Origin: Halapricum hydrolyticum
GTDB taxonomy: Archaea > Halobacteriota > Halobacteria > Halobacteriales > Haloarculaceae
Direction of reading: 5' to 3'
Assembly (NCBI GenBank): GCA_025517565.1
Contig: JAOPKD010000012.1
Location: 1-64,000, forward strand
Length of the DNA: 64,000 nt
The notes beneath the pieces are model-generated. The model did no database searches, had not been told where the DNA came from, and saw nothing but the letters and a program-made list of their open reading frames with translations. A program made the translations under genes and the position numbers. Positions 41,097 to 49,873 of this stretch are shown piece by piece; within the stretch, counting starts at the first letter, position 1, and every line of letters begins with the position of its first letter.

Positions 41097-41186
41097 CACC
41101 CCACCATTTGTGGGCCTCATTGGAGTCCTTTTGGGATCCGGATCGTCCCGCGACTCCAGCGACTGTTACGTGTTTTCGAGCTTGTC

Positions 41187-41277
41187 GTCGCCGTTGTAGA
41201 TATTGACCTCCTCCTCCGCGTGAACGCGGAGGAATCCCGACACGGGATTTCAGGCCGAGTGTCGGGGCCTGTTGGTT
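41187..41277 (-). ncRNA. Candidate omega RNA 3' end and guide of the TnpB element
   Basis: Downstream of tnpB two perfect hairpins occur: AATCCCG-ACA-CGGGATT (plus 41233-41249) and CCTCCGCG-TGAA-CGCGGAGG (plus 41213-41232). The element ends at about 41206. By analogy with known TnpB systems, the RNA overlapping the tnpB 3' end would continue across this end. The next 16-20 bases (minus strand TCAATATCTACAACGGCGAC, or from the following base) would then be the guide. The 5' limit of the RNA cannot be seen from sequence. Confidence 0.45.
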
Positions 41278-42788
41278 TCAAGACGCATACGTTCCAAGCG
41301 TCTCCTGCTGGTTTTCAGCATCGGCTTGGCTGTCTTGTGGCCCGGTCAAAGAGGCCCCATCCGTAGCCGAGTCATCGTCACCAGCCTTCTGCCGGGAAGT
41401 CCGGTCGCTTCGGCGGTGACTCTCTCCACTACGGTAGCGGTCTGCAATGTTTATCGCCCCGTTCACGTCGGCTTGATACTCACCAAGCCAGCAGTCGTCG
41501 TTCGAGCATCTGAACGTCGCCTGTCGTGGTCGGTAGCCATGTTCACCGCAAGCGTGGCACGCCTTCGACGTGTTCCGGGGATTCACCGTCTCGACGGGAA
41601 TCCCCGTCTCGGCGGCTTTGTAGCGAATCTGTGCGTGGAGCTTGGCAAAGCCCCACCCGTGCAACCGCCGATTCATGTACTCGCCGTAGTCCATGTTCTC
41701 GCGGATGTATGTCAGGTCTTCCAGCACCAGCACTGGGTTCTCGACGGACTCGGCGTACTCCACGATCTCACGGGTCACACGGTGAAACACATCGTCAATC
41801 TGGTCCCACAGCGAGTCGCCGTAGGACTCCGCGATTCGCTCACTGCCACGCTTCTGAAGGCGTCTCTTGGCGGTAAAGTAGGTCTTACGGAGCCGACGAA
41901 CGGCCTTGCCGTCGTCGGCCCACAGTCGGGGGCGAACAGGAGACCCGCTCTCGTCGCGGTGACACACCGTGACGAGACTCGCCTCTCCAATGTCCACGCC
42001 TATCGGCGTCCTGTCGAGCCCAGCGAGACAGGGCTCGGTAGGCTCGTCAGAGTCTACCGGCGTCCGCTCGTCGGCGGACGCCTCAGATTTGTCCTCCACG
42101 TCGCGGGTAGCGGTGATGTGGAGATACCACGTTCCGTCCCGCTCGAACAGCCGACTTTCACCCATCTCGGCGTCGTCTGCGTACACCGCTTCGAGCCAAT
42201 CCCGCTGTTCGGGATTGGCGCGTGCCGGAATCCAGAGGTGGTAATCCTCATGGTGCGGGATTTTGACGTACCATTCAATAGCGTTCTGTGGCTGGTGGTC
42301 GAGTTGCAGTCCCTCGTTGGTGAACCGCACCGGGTGGTCGTCGTGAAGCTCGTCGGCGTCGTAGCTGGTGTGGAGTTGTGGGACGTACTTCTTGAGGGCG
42401 TTTTTGGCGTAGCCGCTCAGGTCGTACTCGACAACAACGTCGTTGGCCGCTGACTGTGTGTCACAGCCAGCGGCGAAGGCGGTCTGCAGCGCCTGCTGGT
42501 AGGCGTCCCGTGTCTCACGAAGCTTCTGACGCTTGTGGACGGTCGGGTCCACAAGCTTCAGTTCGAGCGTTTTTGTGACCTCACCCATCGTCGCCGTATT
42601 CTCTGTTTCAGTTGTGAGGGACATATAGCTCGGCCATCCAGAGTGAAACGGTGGGAAATCCAGCACTGCAACAGAACAGTGGACTGTCGCACTATGCTGT
42701 CCGCTTGACCCCCGCCTGTTCGCTCCTCGGTTCCGACAGAGCGTCGGAACACTCGTCACTCACGGGAAGGCGGGGGTATGCGCTTGTA
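41206..42788 (-). mobile_element. IS1341-type element (IS200/IS605 family, TnpB only)
   Basis: An element of about 1.58 kb carries only tnpB, with no tnpA Y1 transposase. The left end (upstream of tnpB) has a large hairpin with outer arms CCCCCGCCT (42709-42717) and AGGCGGGGG (42768-42776) and inner arms TTCCGAC and GTCGGAA. The right end has two hairpins. Boundaries come from the interrupted lipoprotein gene: flanks ...CTGATAGAGA and TCAATATC... rejoin in frame, with a one-base ambiguity and no target duplication, as expected for this family. Confidence 0.8.
41278..42624 (-). CDS. tnpB: TnpB RNA-guided nuclease (IS200/IS605 OrfB)
   Basis: This RuvC-type nuclease, ancestral to Cas12, uses an element-encoded RNA to cut DNA. 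The protein is 448 residues from the ATG at 42624 (436 from 42588, where MGEVTKTLELKL is also a plausible start). The catalytic triad is intact: D211 in GVDIG, E302 in VLEDL and D386 in QADVNGA, with a zinc finger CHAC...CSNDDC between the last two. There is no frameshift, so the enzyme is probably active. With no TnpA in the window, movement would need a transposase supplied elsewhere. Confidence 0.92.
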   Translation of the reverse strand: MSLTTETENTATMGEVTKTLELKLVDPTVHKRQKLRETRDAYQQALQTAFAAGCDTQSAANDVVVEYDLSGYAKNALKKYVPQLHTSYDADELHDDHPVRFTNEGLQLDHQPQNAIEWYVKIPHHEDYHLWIPARANPEQRDWLEAVYADDAEMGESRLFERDGTWYLHITATRDVEDKSEASADERTPVDSDEPTEPCLAGLDRTPIGVDIGEASLVTVCHRDESGSPVRPRLWADDGKAVRRLRKTYFTAKRRLQKRGSERIAESYGDSLWDQIDDVFHRVTREIVEYAESVENPVLVLEDLTYIRENMDYGEYMNRRLHGWGFAKLHAQIRYKAAETGIPVETVNPRNTSKACHACGEHGYRPRQATFRCSNDDCWLGEYQADVNGAINIADRYRSGESHRRSDRTSRQKAGDDDSATDGASLTGPQDSQADAENQQETLGTYAS

Positions 42789-43291
42789 TCTCTATCAGCA
42801 CGTAGTTGCCCGGATCGAGTTCGATGCCCGGGTGCTCGGTGTAACTCACGTCGATCGAGATTGATTCCTCAACGGCGGTGAAATCCTCGTTGTCCGCAAA
42901 GGCGTCCTGGTTCTCCTCGTCGAGGACGAACACGTTGACGCTTGGCCCCTCGACGACTTCGACCGAGTACGAAATTTCGGTCGTCTCGACGATCTCGAAG
43001 CCGTCGCTGAAGTAGCTCTCGTGATCGAGTTCCGCCTCCCGATCGTCCGTGAGCGGCTCCGTCGCTGCCGACCTCTTCGAGCGTCCACCGTACAGTCACC
43101 GGCTCGCCGCCACCGAGGAAGTCAGTACACCCGCTCATCGCCACTGCTGTCGTGGCCCCGACGGCCCCGAGTACGTCTCGACGGGGCGATCGCTCTCTCT
43201 GGCGCATAGGTACTCATTCCCTACATGTCATGATAATTATTTCCCTCACGGGTGCAGAACTACTTAGTCGCGCCCGCCCGTCGGATCGTGT

Positions 43292-45109
43292 ATGTCCGAT
43301 CTCGGGGATTTCACCGAATTCAGCGCCGACGACGGAGACGACGACAGTCCGCCGCCGGACTCCACCGAGGACGACGATCGGTTCGAACCGGTCGGCGTCT
43401 CGCCGACGCGATCCGAGCGCGGGATCGGCGTCCTCTCGGCCGCCGAGGGGCTCACGATCAGCGAAGACGACGACGAGACGACGCTTCGAGCCTACATCAC
43501 GGTTCGGAACCGTTCGGACGTCCGGATCGGGACGTACCTGATCGTCCCCTATCCGGACGAGCCGTCGGCCGGGACGCCCGACGACGAGCGACTGTTCTGT
43601 CGGATCACAGCCCTGGAGTACGTCCCGGAGTTCCGCGCCGACGACGCCACGGAGATCCACGCCCAGCGCGCGATGCGCTCCCGGGAGATCGACGAACAGG
43701 ACTTCAAGTTCATGGCGACGCTCGAACCGGTTGCTGTCCTGTACAGTGAGAACGACGACCTCAAGCGCCGGATGACCGACCGCGTCCCGAAACCCGAGAC
43801 GGTTGTCCGGGAGGCCGACGACGCAGGCGAGATCAAGACCGGGCTCAAGATCCCCGAGGACGGCGTCTTCCTCGGCCATCTCGCCGTCGGCGGCGAGAAA
43901 GTCACGACCGCGGCCGAACCGCCGACGATCGACTACCGGCTCAAGGACGACTACGCCGACGGCGATCCACTCGTGTTCCGACACACCCTCGTTGCGGGTG
44001 GAACGGGTTCGGGCAAGACCCACGCCGCGAAGAACGTCCTCCGGCAGTACCTCGCCGACGAGCGGTCCTATCCGGTCGAATCGGGCAGCGACCGCGAGGT
44101 CTCGCCCGCGCTGGTCGTGTTCGATCCCCAGGACGAGTACGCTCAGATGCACGACGACGGCGATCTTCCGGCCGAGTTCCAGCGCCACTGTGAGCGCGAG
44201 GGCATCGCCTGTGGCGGCCACGACGACACCGTCGCGTTCGTCCCCGACGTCGCCGGTGCGTCCTACAGCGCCGACCATCACCGCGCCGAGCAGGTTCCGT
44301 TCACCATTCCGTTCTCGATGGTCGACGACAATCCCTGGCTGATCGCCGGCAGTGGTCTCAACGACAACCAGTACTCCGCGCTGGTGAACGTCCTCCTGCC
44401 CCGCTTTCGCGACGAGTACGGCCGGAGCGGGACCTACGAGCAGTTCACGACGTTCCTCGACGATCCCGCCCTGCGCGAGGAACTCGACGAATCCGGACGG
44501 GTCCACGAGGCGACCTTCGACGCCGTCCGACGGCGCGCGCTCGGGTTCGGCGGCGTCTTCGATCAGGACGCCCGCCCGATCACCGACCTCGTCCACGAGT
44601 TCGTCCGCCCCGGTGGGCTGACCGTCGTCCCGACCTACCACATCAACGACAGTCGGGCGACCGAGACGGTCGTGCTCGCGCTGGCGTCGCTGCTGGTCGA
44701 CGAGAAGCTCTCGAACGACCCGACCTTCGAGCGCATCGAGGAGACGCCGTTGATCGTCGGGATGGACGAAGCCCACAACTTCCTGACCGACGCCGACACC
44801 GTCCAGGCCCGGAAGGTCATCGGGAAGTTCACCGACGCCGCCAAGCAGGGCCGCAAGGAACGGCTCGGGCTCTTCTTGATCACCCAGGATCCCCAGGACA
44901 TCGCCGATCCCGTTTTCAAGCAGATCAACACGACCGCCGTCCTCAATCTGGGTGACGAGGACGCCATCTCCGCGGTCAACATTCCCTCGAACCTCGAATC
45001 GAAGGTTCCCTACATGGAGAAAGGCCAGATGGTCGTCTACTCGCCGGACAACTCCGAGCCCGTCGAGTTGATCGGGCTGTCGACCTGCGTGACCAAACAC
45101 GGCCGGTAG
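43292..45109 (+). CDS. HerA-type ATPase / DNA-pumping helicase
   Basis: This is a hexameric FtsK-HerA superfamily ATPase, usually acting with NurA, Mre11 and Rad50 in DNA end resection. The 605-residue product has an acidic N-terminus, a HAS-barrel-like region (about 45-215), Walker A GGTGSGKT at residues 236-243 and Walker B with D492-E493 in IVGMDEAHNF. An arginine-finger-like region follows in AAKQGRKERLGLFLITQDPQDIA. The C-terminal NLESKVPYMEKGQ is typical of HerA-like DUF87 proteins. No nurA, mre11 or rad50 gene is nearby. TATA-like CTACTTAG (about 43259-43266) fits a leaderless start at 43292. Confidence 0.87.
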   Translation: MSDLGDFTEFSADDGDDDSPPPDSTEDDDRFEPVGVSPTRSERGIGVLSAAEGLTISEDDDETTLRAYITVRNRSDVRIGTYLIVPYPDEPSAGTPDDERLFCRITALEYVPEFRADDATEIHAQRAMRSREIDEQDFKFMATLEPVAVLYSENDDLKRRMTDRVPKPETVVREADDAGEIKTGLKIPEDGVFLGHLAVGGEKVTTAAEPPTIDYRLKDDYADGDPLVFRHTLVAGGTGSGKTHAAKNVLRQYLADERSYPVESGSDREVSPALVVFDPQDEYAQMHDDGDLPAEFQRHCEREGIACGGHDDTVAFVPDVAGASYSADHHRAEQVPFTIPFSMVDDNPWLIAGSGLNDNQYSALVNVLLPRFRDEYGRSGTYEQFTTFLDDPALREELDESGRVHEATFDAVRRRALGFGGVFDQDARPITDLVHEFVRPGGLTVVPTYHINDSRATETVVLALASLLVDEKLSNDPTFERIEETPLIVGMDEAHNFLTDADTVQARKVIGKFTDAAKQGRKERLGLFLITQDPQDIADPVFKQINTTAVLNLGDEDAISAVNIPSNLESKVPYMEKGQMVVYSPDNSEPVELIGLSTCVTKHGR

Positions 45110-45217
45110 CCCGGGCGAGACGCGGTATCGGCCCGGACAACGCATCTGGCCCGGGGGACGCCGCCGCCACAGTCGGAAAACGAAACGCCTTCTTGTGACA
45201 GTGACCGAGAGAGAGAC

Positions 45218-45700
45218 ATGAGCGTCATTCGGGTTGCCTGGGGCCGCGCCACCGCGCCGACGGCGTTGTCCGCCTACGACGCCGCGCTGGCGGCGGCGAA
45301 CGTCCACAACTACAATCTGATCTCGCTCTCCTCTGTCATCCCTGCCGACGCGCCGATCGAGCGCGTCGACACTGCGCCGGATCTCGGACCCGCCGGCGAA
45401 GGACTGCACGTCGTCCAGAGCCACGAGATCGTCGAACCCGGTAGCGACCGTCCTGCCGTCGCCGGAGTAGGATGGCTCCGCAGCGAGTCGGGCCGCGGGA
45501 TCTTCTACGAGGTCTCGGGGACCGACCGTGACGACGTCGAGACGGCGATCCGCGAGGGGATCGCGGCCGGCCGCGAGCTCCGGGACTGGGACTTCGACGC
45601 GGAGCCGAAACTCCAGATCGAGACGGCCGACCCCGATCCCGACGAGCACGCAGCGGCGGTCGTTATCGCGGCGTACGGGCAGAGCGAGCCACTGCTGTGA
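45218..45700 (+). CDS. pdaD: Pyruvoyl-dependent arginine decarboxylase
   Basis: This enzyme converts arginine to agmatine, the substrate for agmatidine formation on tRNA-Ile2 (TiaS) and for polyamines in archaea. The 160-residue proenzyme has the self-cleavage site in NLISLSSVIP; cleavage between S38 and S39 would create the pyruvoyl group. GRATAPTALSAYDAAL near the N-terminus and GIFYEVSG near residue 100 are typical of the family. The length matches archaeal enzymes. It stands between herA and a DUF5811-like gene with a GAGAGA stretch ahead of the ATG. Confidence 0.92.
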   Translation: MSVIRVAWGRATAPTALSAYDAALAAANVHNYNLISLSSVIPADAPIERVDTAPDLGPAGEGLHVVQSHEIVEPGSDRPAVAGVGWLRSESGRGIFYEVSGTDRDDVETAIREGIAAGRELRDWDFDAEPKLQIETADPDPDEHAAAVVIAAYGQSEPLL

Positions 45701-45766
45701 CTGTCGACGTCACGATCGGCGACCAGCGCTTTTTTAAGCCTTCCTCGCCTACCGCTGTAGCAATTC

Positions 45767-46123
45767 ATGTATGGAAATCTCCCCGGCGGGGCCGACGTCG
45801 CTGACGACTCGCCGCTGTCGCCTGAGCAGCGCCGTGCGCTGCGGCGCGACCTCGCGAGCGTCGCTGCCCGGACCCGCGAATTCCTCCCCGGCGATTTCGT
45901 CGTCGGTTCGGAACTCCGGTCGGGGGCGACGGGCCTCGAGGCGACGATCGCCGTCCAGCCGCCGGTCGGGTCGGTCGTCAGCGCGGGGTACGCGCCCGAG
46001 GAAGACGACGACGTCTCGATCGACGACGACGAACGCGAAGACCTCGCGATGGGGTTGGCCGCGAGTGCCGCCCTTCAGGTGAAACAGGCCTATCCCGACG
46101 AGGGATCGCCGGCCGCACAATAG
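45767..46123 (+). CDS. DUF5811-like haloarchaeal protein
   Basis: The 118-residue acidic product starts MYGNLPGGADVADDSPLSPE and contains RDLASVAARTREFLPGDFVV and ATIAVQPPVGSVVSAGYAP, which I recognise as the haloarchaeal family DUF5811. Function is unknown. A TATA-like TTTTTTAAG about 35 bases upstream indicates its own promoter with a very short leader. No cysteines or catalytic motifs are present. Confidence 0.75.
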   Translation: MYGNLPGGADVADDSPLSPEQRRALRRDLASVAARTREFLPGDFVVGSELRSGATGLEATIAVQPPVGSVVSAGYAPEEDDDVSIDDDEREDLAMGLAASAALQVKQAYPDEGSPAAQ

Positions 46124-46144
46124 GCATTCTGCTTTTGCGCGTGT

Positions 46145-46759
46145 TCACACGATTGCGAGTCCGATAGCGATCCCTGCCGCTGACGCCAGCGGGATCGTGA
46201 GGTTGTCGTCGATCACGTAGGTCTTGATCACGGGCTTGACCCCGTCTGCGACGGTCGCGGCGAAACCGCCGAACAGCGCCGCGACGGGCGCGACGAACGC
46301 GAGCCCGATCGACGTACAGACGACGAACGTCACGGCGAGTGCCTGTGGCGATTTGAGAATCAACTCCAGGAAGGTGCCGTCACCGACCGACTGGATCTGT
46401 CCGGAGCCGAGCAATCCGCTGACCGGGTCGCCGAGCGTGAGCATCAGCAGTGCCGGCACGGCGATCGTCGGCGGAGCTACTAATACGACGGCGGTCGCGC
46501 TGATGACTGCCAGCGCGTAGCCCGCGACGTTGTCCTGCTCGTACTCTCTGGTGAGGTACTCGTAGATCCACCAGTCCAGTCCGACGCCCAGGCGAACGAT
46601 CTCCAGGACGACCACGGCCAGGAACCCGGCGACGACGATCGCCTGGACCTGCGTCCAGGTGAGGACGTCGACGACGTACGCCAGCGGGACGGCGCTCCCG
46701 CTGACGTGGATGCCTCGACGGGTGATCTCCGACCCCAGACCGTTAAATAGCGACCGCAC
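46145..46759 (-). CDS. Dolichol kinase / CTP-dependent polyprenol kinase-like protein
   Basis: The 204-residue membrane protein has the layout of the Sec59/DGK1/VTE5 family, which phosphorylates lipid alcohols with CTP. After an N-terminal EITRRGIHVSGSAVPL (RR-x-x-H motif, about residues 10-25) there are about six helices. LTLGDPVSGLLG (about 125-136) and ATVADGVKPV-IDDNLTIPLASA near the end match the family Asp-rich motifs. In a haloarchaeon it could act on dolichol for glycosylation or on a prenylglycerol. It lies directly downstream of glyS, two bases from its stop codon, so it is probably the last gene of that operon. Confidence 0.78.
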   Translation of the reverse strand: MRSLFNGLGSEITRRGIHVSGSAVPLAYVVDVLTWTQVQAIVVAGFLAVVVLEIVRLGVGLDWWIYEYLTREYEQDNVAGYALAVISATAVVLVAPPTIAVPALLMLTLGDPVSGLLGSGQIQSVGDGTFLELILKSPQALAVTFVVCTSIGLAFVAPVAALFGGFAATVADGVKPVIKTYVIDDNLTIPLASAAGIAIGLAIV

Positions 46760-46761
46760 GG

Positions 46762-48534
46762 TTAGAGGTCGTCGAACGTGATCGCGCCGTCACGTAACGC
46801 TGTCAGCGTCTCGGACAGCCCGGAGATGGCGACGCGTCGCTGTTCGGTCGTATCTCGCTCGCGGACCGTGACCGTCCCCTCCAGGCTCGGGTCGTCGCCT
46901 TCGCCTAGCGTCTCGTAGTCGACTGTGACACAGAAGGGCGTCCCGACCTCGTCCTGGCGGCGGTAGCGTCGGCCGATCGCGCCCGAATCATCGTAGGTGA
47001 CCGCCAGCCCGGCGTCACGCAACCGGTCGACGATCTCGCGGGCGCGCTCGGCCAGACCGTCCCGATCCATCAGCGGGAACACACCGACCGTCCTCGGCGC
47101 GACTTCCGGCGGGAGTTCGAGCACTCGCCGGGTCTCGCCGTCGACCTCGTCCTCGCGATAGGAGTGATCGAGTACGGTGTACAGCGCGCGATCGATCCCC
47201 AGTGAAGGCTCGACGACGTGGGGCGTGATGTGCTCGCCGCTTTCGGTGACCTCCTCGATCTCGAAGCCGACCTTCTCGATCGGAACGGTGTATTCCTGGC
47301 CCTCGACCTCGACCCTGACGACCCCGTCGTCGGCCTGCGCGTCCCGGAACGCGTCGGGATCGCGCTCAGCCAGTGAATCCAGTGCGTCGGCCACGGCCGC
47401 GGCGTCGCCGCCGAACTCCGGTCCGAGATAGCTCATGTCCGGATCCACGGTGGGGCGCTCGACGGTGATCGGCTCGTCGTACTGCTTGAAGATCGTGAAC
47501 TCCTCGTCGGAGTGGGCCGCGTGCTTGCTGAGATCGTAGTCGCCGCGGTAGGCGAAGCCGGCGAGTTCGATCCAGTCGCCGTCGACCTCCGCCTCGGCGT
47601 CCCAGCAGTCGGCGGCGTAGTGGGCCAGCTCCCCTGGCAGGTGCTGGCGGAAGCGAAACCGGTCCATGTCGACGCCGATCGACTCGTACCACCGCTTTGC
47701 GATCCCCAGGTAGTAAGCGATCCACGGATCGTCGACGATTCCGTCCTCGAAGACTTCGCCGACGGTGGTTTCGATGAGTTCGCCGTCCTCGGCCTCCTGC
47801 TCGCTGACCGGGTAGAACGGTGCCGTCACGTCCTCGACGCTCTCGAGGTCGGGTTCGTCCTCCTCGGGATCGATGAACAGCTCGAGTTCGGCCTGCGTGA
47901 ACTCCCGGACGCGCAACAGCGATTTCCGGGGGCTGATCTCGTTGCGGTAGGCGCGACCGATCTGGGTGACGCCGAAGGGTAGCTGGTTACGGGCGTATTC
48001 GGCCAGCTGGGGGAACTCCACGAAGATCCCCTGGGCGGTTTCGGGCCGCAGATACCCCGGCGAGGACGACCCCGGCCCGATGTTCGTCTCGAACATCAGG
48101 TTGAACTGCTGAATCGCCTGTCCGGCCAGCCCTGCGCCGCAGGTCGGACAGGTTAGCTCGTACTCGGCGACGATCTCCTCGACGCGCTCGATGGCCATCG
48201 ACTCGGCGTCCTCGATGTCGGTGTTGTCCTCGACGACGTGGTCGGCCCGGTGGGAGTCGCCACACTCGGGACACTCGACCAGCATGTCGTCGAACCCGTC
48301 CAGGTGGCCCGAGGCCTCGAAGACGGGCTCGGGCATCACCGTGGGGGCGTCGACCTCCATGTTGCCCTCCTGGATCGTGAACCGCTCACGCCAGGTGTCC
48401 TCGATGTTTTGCTTGAGTGCTGCGCCCTCCGGGCCGAACGTGTAGAATCCGGAGACGCCGCCGTAGGCACCGGCCGACTGGAGGAAGAACCCGCGCCGTT
48501 TCGCCAGTTCGACGACCGGGTTCCCCTCGCTCAT
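46762..48534 (-). CDS. glyS: Glycyl-tRNA synthetase
   Basis: This is the class IIa alpha2-type enzyme that charges tRNA-Gly. The 590-residue product starts with the archaeal/eukaryal-type RRGFFLQSAGAYGGVSGFY. It has a zinc-ribbon insertion with CPECGD and CPTCGA (near residues 84 and 136), motif 2 around RNEISPRKSLLRVREFTQAE and motif 3 around PSLGIDRALYTVLDH, followed by the C-terminal anticodon-binding domain. Its start overlaps the upstream CBS-domain gene by four bases, and the lipid-kinase-like gene follows, suggesting a three-gene operon. Confidence 0.96.
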   Translation of the reverse strand: MSEGNPVVELAKRRGFFLQSAGAYGGVSGFYTFGPEGAALKQNIEDTWRERFTIQEGNMEVDAPTVMPEPVFEASGHLDGFDDMLVECPECGDSHRADHVVEDNTDIEDAESMAIERVEEIVAEYELTCPTCGAGLAGQAIQQFNLMFETNIGPGSSSPGYLRPETAQGIFVEFPQLAEYARNQLPFGVTQIGRAYRNEISPRKSLLRVREFTQAELELFIDPEEDEPDLESVEDVTAPFYPVSEQEAEDGELIETTVGEVFEDGIVDDPWIAYYLGIAKRWYESIGVDMDRFRFRQHLPGELAHYAADCWDAEAEVDGDWIELAGFAYRGDYDLSKHAAHSDEEFTIFKQYDEPITVERPTVDPDMSYLGPEFGGDAAAVADALDSLAERDPDAFRDAQADDGVVRVEVEGQEYTVPIEKVGFEIEEVTESGEHITPHVVEPSLGIDRALYTVLDHSYREDEVDGETRRVLELPPEVAPRTVGVFPLMDRDGLAERAREIVDRLRDAGLAVTYDDSGAIGRRYRRQDEVGTPFCVTVDYETLGEGDDPSLEGTVTVRERDTTEQRRVAISGLSETLTALRDGAITFDDL

Positions 48535-49379
48535 ACGAGTGCCTCCAGCAGGTCGACATCCCGGACGATGCCCACGAGAGCGTCACCGCTCAACAGCGGG
48601 ATCTGCTCGATGTCGTTGTTGAGCATCGTCTGTGCGGTCTCGCGTGCGGTCCGGCGCTTGCCGACGGTCAACAGATCACTGGTCATGAACTCGCTGACCG
48701 GCTCGTTCGGAATCTCGACGTTCCGCGTGGGCATGTAGCTGTTGCCGACGGCTTTGATGCCTTCCCACATCCACTCGTCGTCCTGGTTGGCGATGGACTC
48801 GCCGGTGTCGGCCTCGCCCTCGACGACCTCGGCGACCGCGATGATGTCGACTTCAGTGAGAATCCCAGCGAGGTCGCGATCGTCGTCCAGCACGATCCCG
48901 TACGGAACGTCCGCGTAGGCCAGCTCCCGCTCGGCGACGGGTAGCGGCGTCCCAGCGTAGACGCAGTTGACGTCCTTGCGGGCCAGCTCGCCGACCGGCG
49001 TGTCGCCTTCGACTTTGCCCTCGGCGATCGCGCGGATGACGTCCGTCACCGTGATTATTCCTTCGAGGCGACCGTCGACGACGGGGATCCGGCGCTCGCC
49101 TTCCTCGACGATGAGGCGGGCGACGTCCTCGATCGCGGCGTCGGCAGCGATCGTCGGGACCTCCTTGACCAGTAGTGCGAGCTGGTCTTCGTCGGGGTTG
49201 TTGATGAGCGTGTCCCGGGAGACGATCCCGCGGAACTGTTCGCCGTCGTCGGTCTGTTTGATCACCGGTACCGAGGAGAACGTCCGCTCCTGGAGGTATT
49301 CGAGGACGTCGTCTCTGGTGCCGGGGATCTCCACCGTCACCACGTCCTCGCGCGGCGTCATGGCGTCTGCGACGTTCAT
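48531..49379 (-). CDS. Four-CBS-domain protein
   Basis: The 282-residue product consists of two CBS pairs with no other domain. These are VADAMTPREDVVTVEIPGTR through FSSVPVIKQ, then DAAIEDVARLIVEEGERRIPVVD, then VNCVYAGTPLPVAERELAYADVPYGIVLDD, and last VSEFMTSDLLTVGKRRTARETAQ. CBS pairs bind adenine nucleotides or SAM and often sense energy state. The overlap with glyS (ATGA type) suggests a role tied to tRNA charging or to growth rate, by context only. Of two starts, the ATG at 49379 is chosen because a TATA-like CTTAGTAG near 49408 places transcription there. Confidence 0.8.
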   Translation of the reverse strand: MNVADAMTPREDVVTVEIPGTRDDVLEYLQERTFSSVPVIKQTDDGEQFRGIVSRDTLINNPDEDQLALLVKEVPTIAADAAIEDVARLIVEEGERRIPVVDGRLEGIITVTDVIRAIAEGKVEGDTPVGELARKDVNCVYAGTPLPVAERELAYADVPYGIVLDDDRDLAGILTEVDIIAVAEVVEGEADTGESIANQDDEWMWEGIKAVGNSYMPTRNVEIPNEPVSEFMTSDLLTVGKRRTARETAQTMLNNDIEQIPLLSGDALVGIVRDVDLLEALV

Positions 49380-49543
49380 TATGCCAACTACTCCCGCGTC
49401 CATCTACTAAGACCTTACACATTGGCCTTGCTCCCGATTGTCTCCCGGATATTTTCCCGTACTGTTGGAAACACTGACCTTTCATACCGGCCTTGCGTCC
49501 CGGTTCCGGCACGTTTATGTGTACGTGTTACAGAGTAACAAGC

Positions 49544-49714
49544 ATGTCGCAGGAGACGAACGCAGTCGCGGCCGTTGCTGAGGACGCCGAGGTCATGGCC
49601 TCGGTCGAAACCGGCCCCGCTGGCGAGACCTTCATCCTCGCCGACATCACTCGCGACGACGCCTACGTAACAGCTCCGCTTCAGGACGCCGCAACGTTGC
49701 CCGAGTGGCGATAG
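49544..49714 (+). CDS. Short haloarchaeal protein (DUF7556-like)
   Basis: The 56-residue acidic product (MSQETNAVAAVAEDAEVMAS, then FILADITRDDAYVTAPLQDA and a final LPEWR) resembles a small haloarchaeal family that I recall as DUF7556. TTTATG about 30 bases upstream of the ATG serves as TATA box. No functional motif. It is divergent from the CBS gene. The 159 bases that follow hold nothing that I can identify. Confidence 0.6.
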   Translation: MSQETNAVAAVAEDAEVMASVETGPAGETFILADITRDDAYVTAPLQDAATLPEWR

Positions 49715-49873
49715 TTCCGTCTCGCTGTCTCGAATTCTTGACGCCGAGCAGTCACCACGCTCGCTCCCTGTCCGGCTGTACAGGCGGTCGAGGCGACTGC
49801 CCCGGGGCTTGGGGGTGGGTCCACGACTGCTGTGATCTGTTCAGAAACAGGTCTCGCCCGGGCCGTCCGATCG

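Larger units (their letters stand above)
41166..43207 (-). pseudogene. Lipoprotein gene broken by a frameshift and by an IS insertion
   Basis: The minus strand from 43207 encodes RRDVLGAVGATTAVAMSGC, a Tat-type lipoprotein signal with lipobox cysteine, then DFLGGGEPVTVRWTLEEV. A single extra base near 43068 shifts the frame. The body continues in another frame as EPLTDDREAELDHESYFSDG through ELDPGNYVLIEI. There the TnpB element interrupts it. Beyond the element the frame resumes as NIYNGDDKLENT and stop (41166-41204). Joining the flanks restores LIEINIYNGDDKLENT without loss. The family is unknown; a haloarchaeal exported lipoprotein is inferred. Confidence 0.75.

Noticed and set aside
41278..42624. 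Cas12-type effector
   Set aside because: The protein has an intact RuvC and zinc finger, but its size, element hairpins and lack of CRISPR repeats identify it as TnpB.
43214..45649. Open frame of 811 codons on the minus strand
   Set aside because: Antisense to herA and the arginine decarboxylase gene, without recognisable domains.
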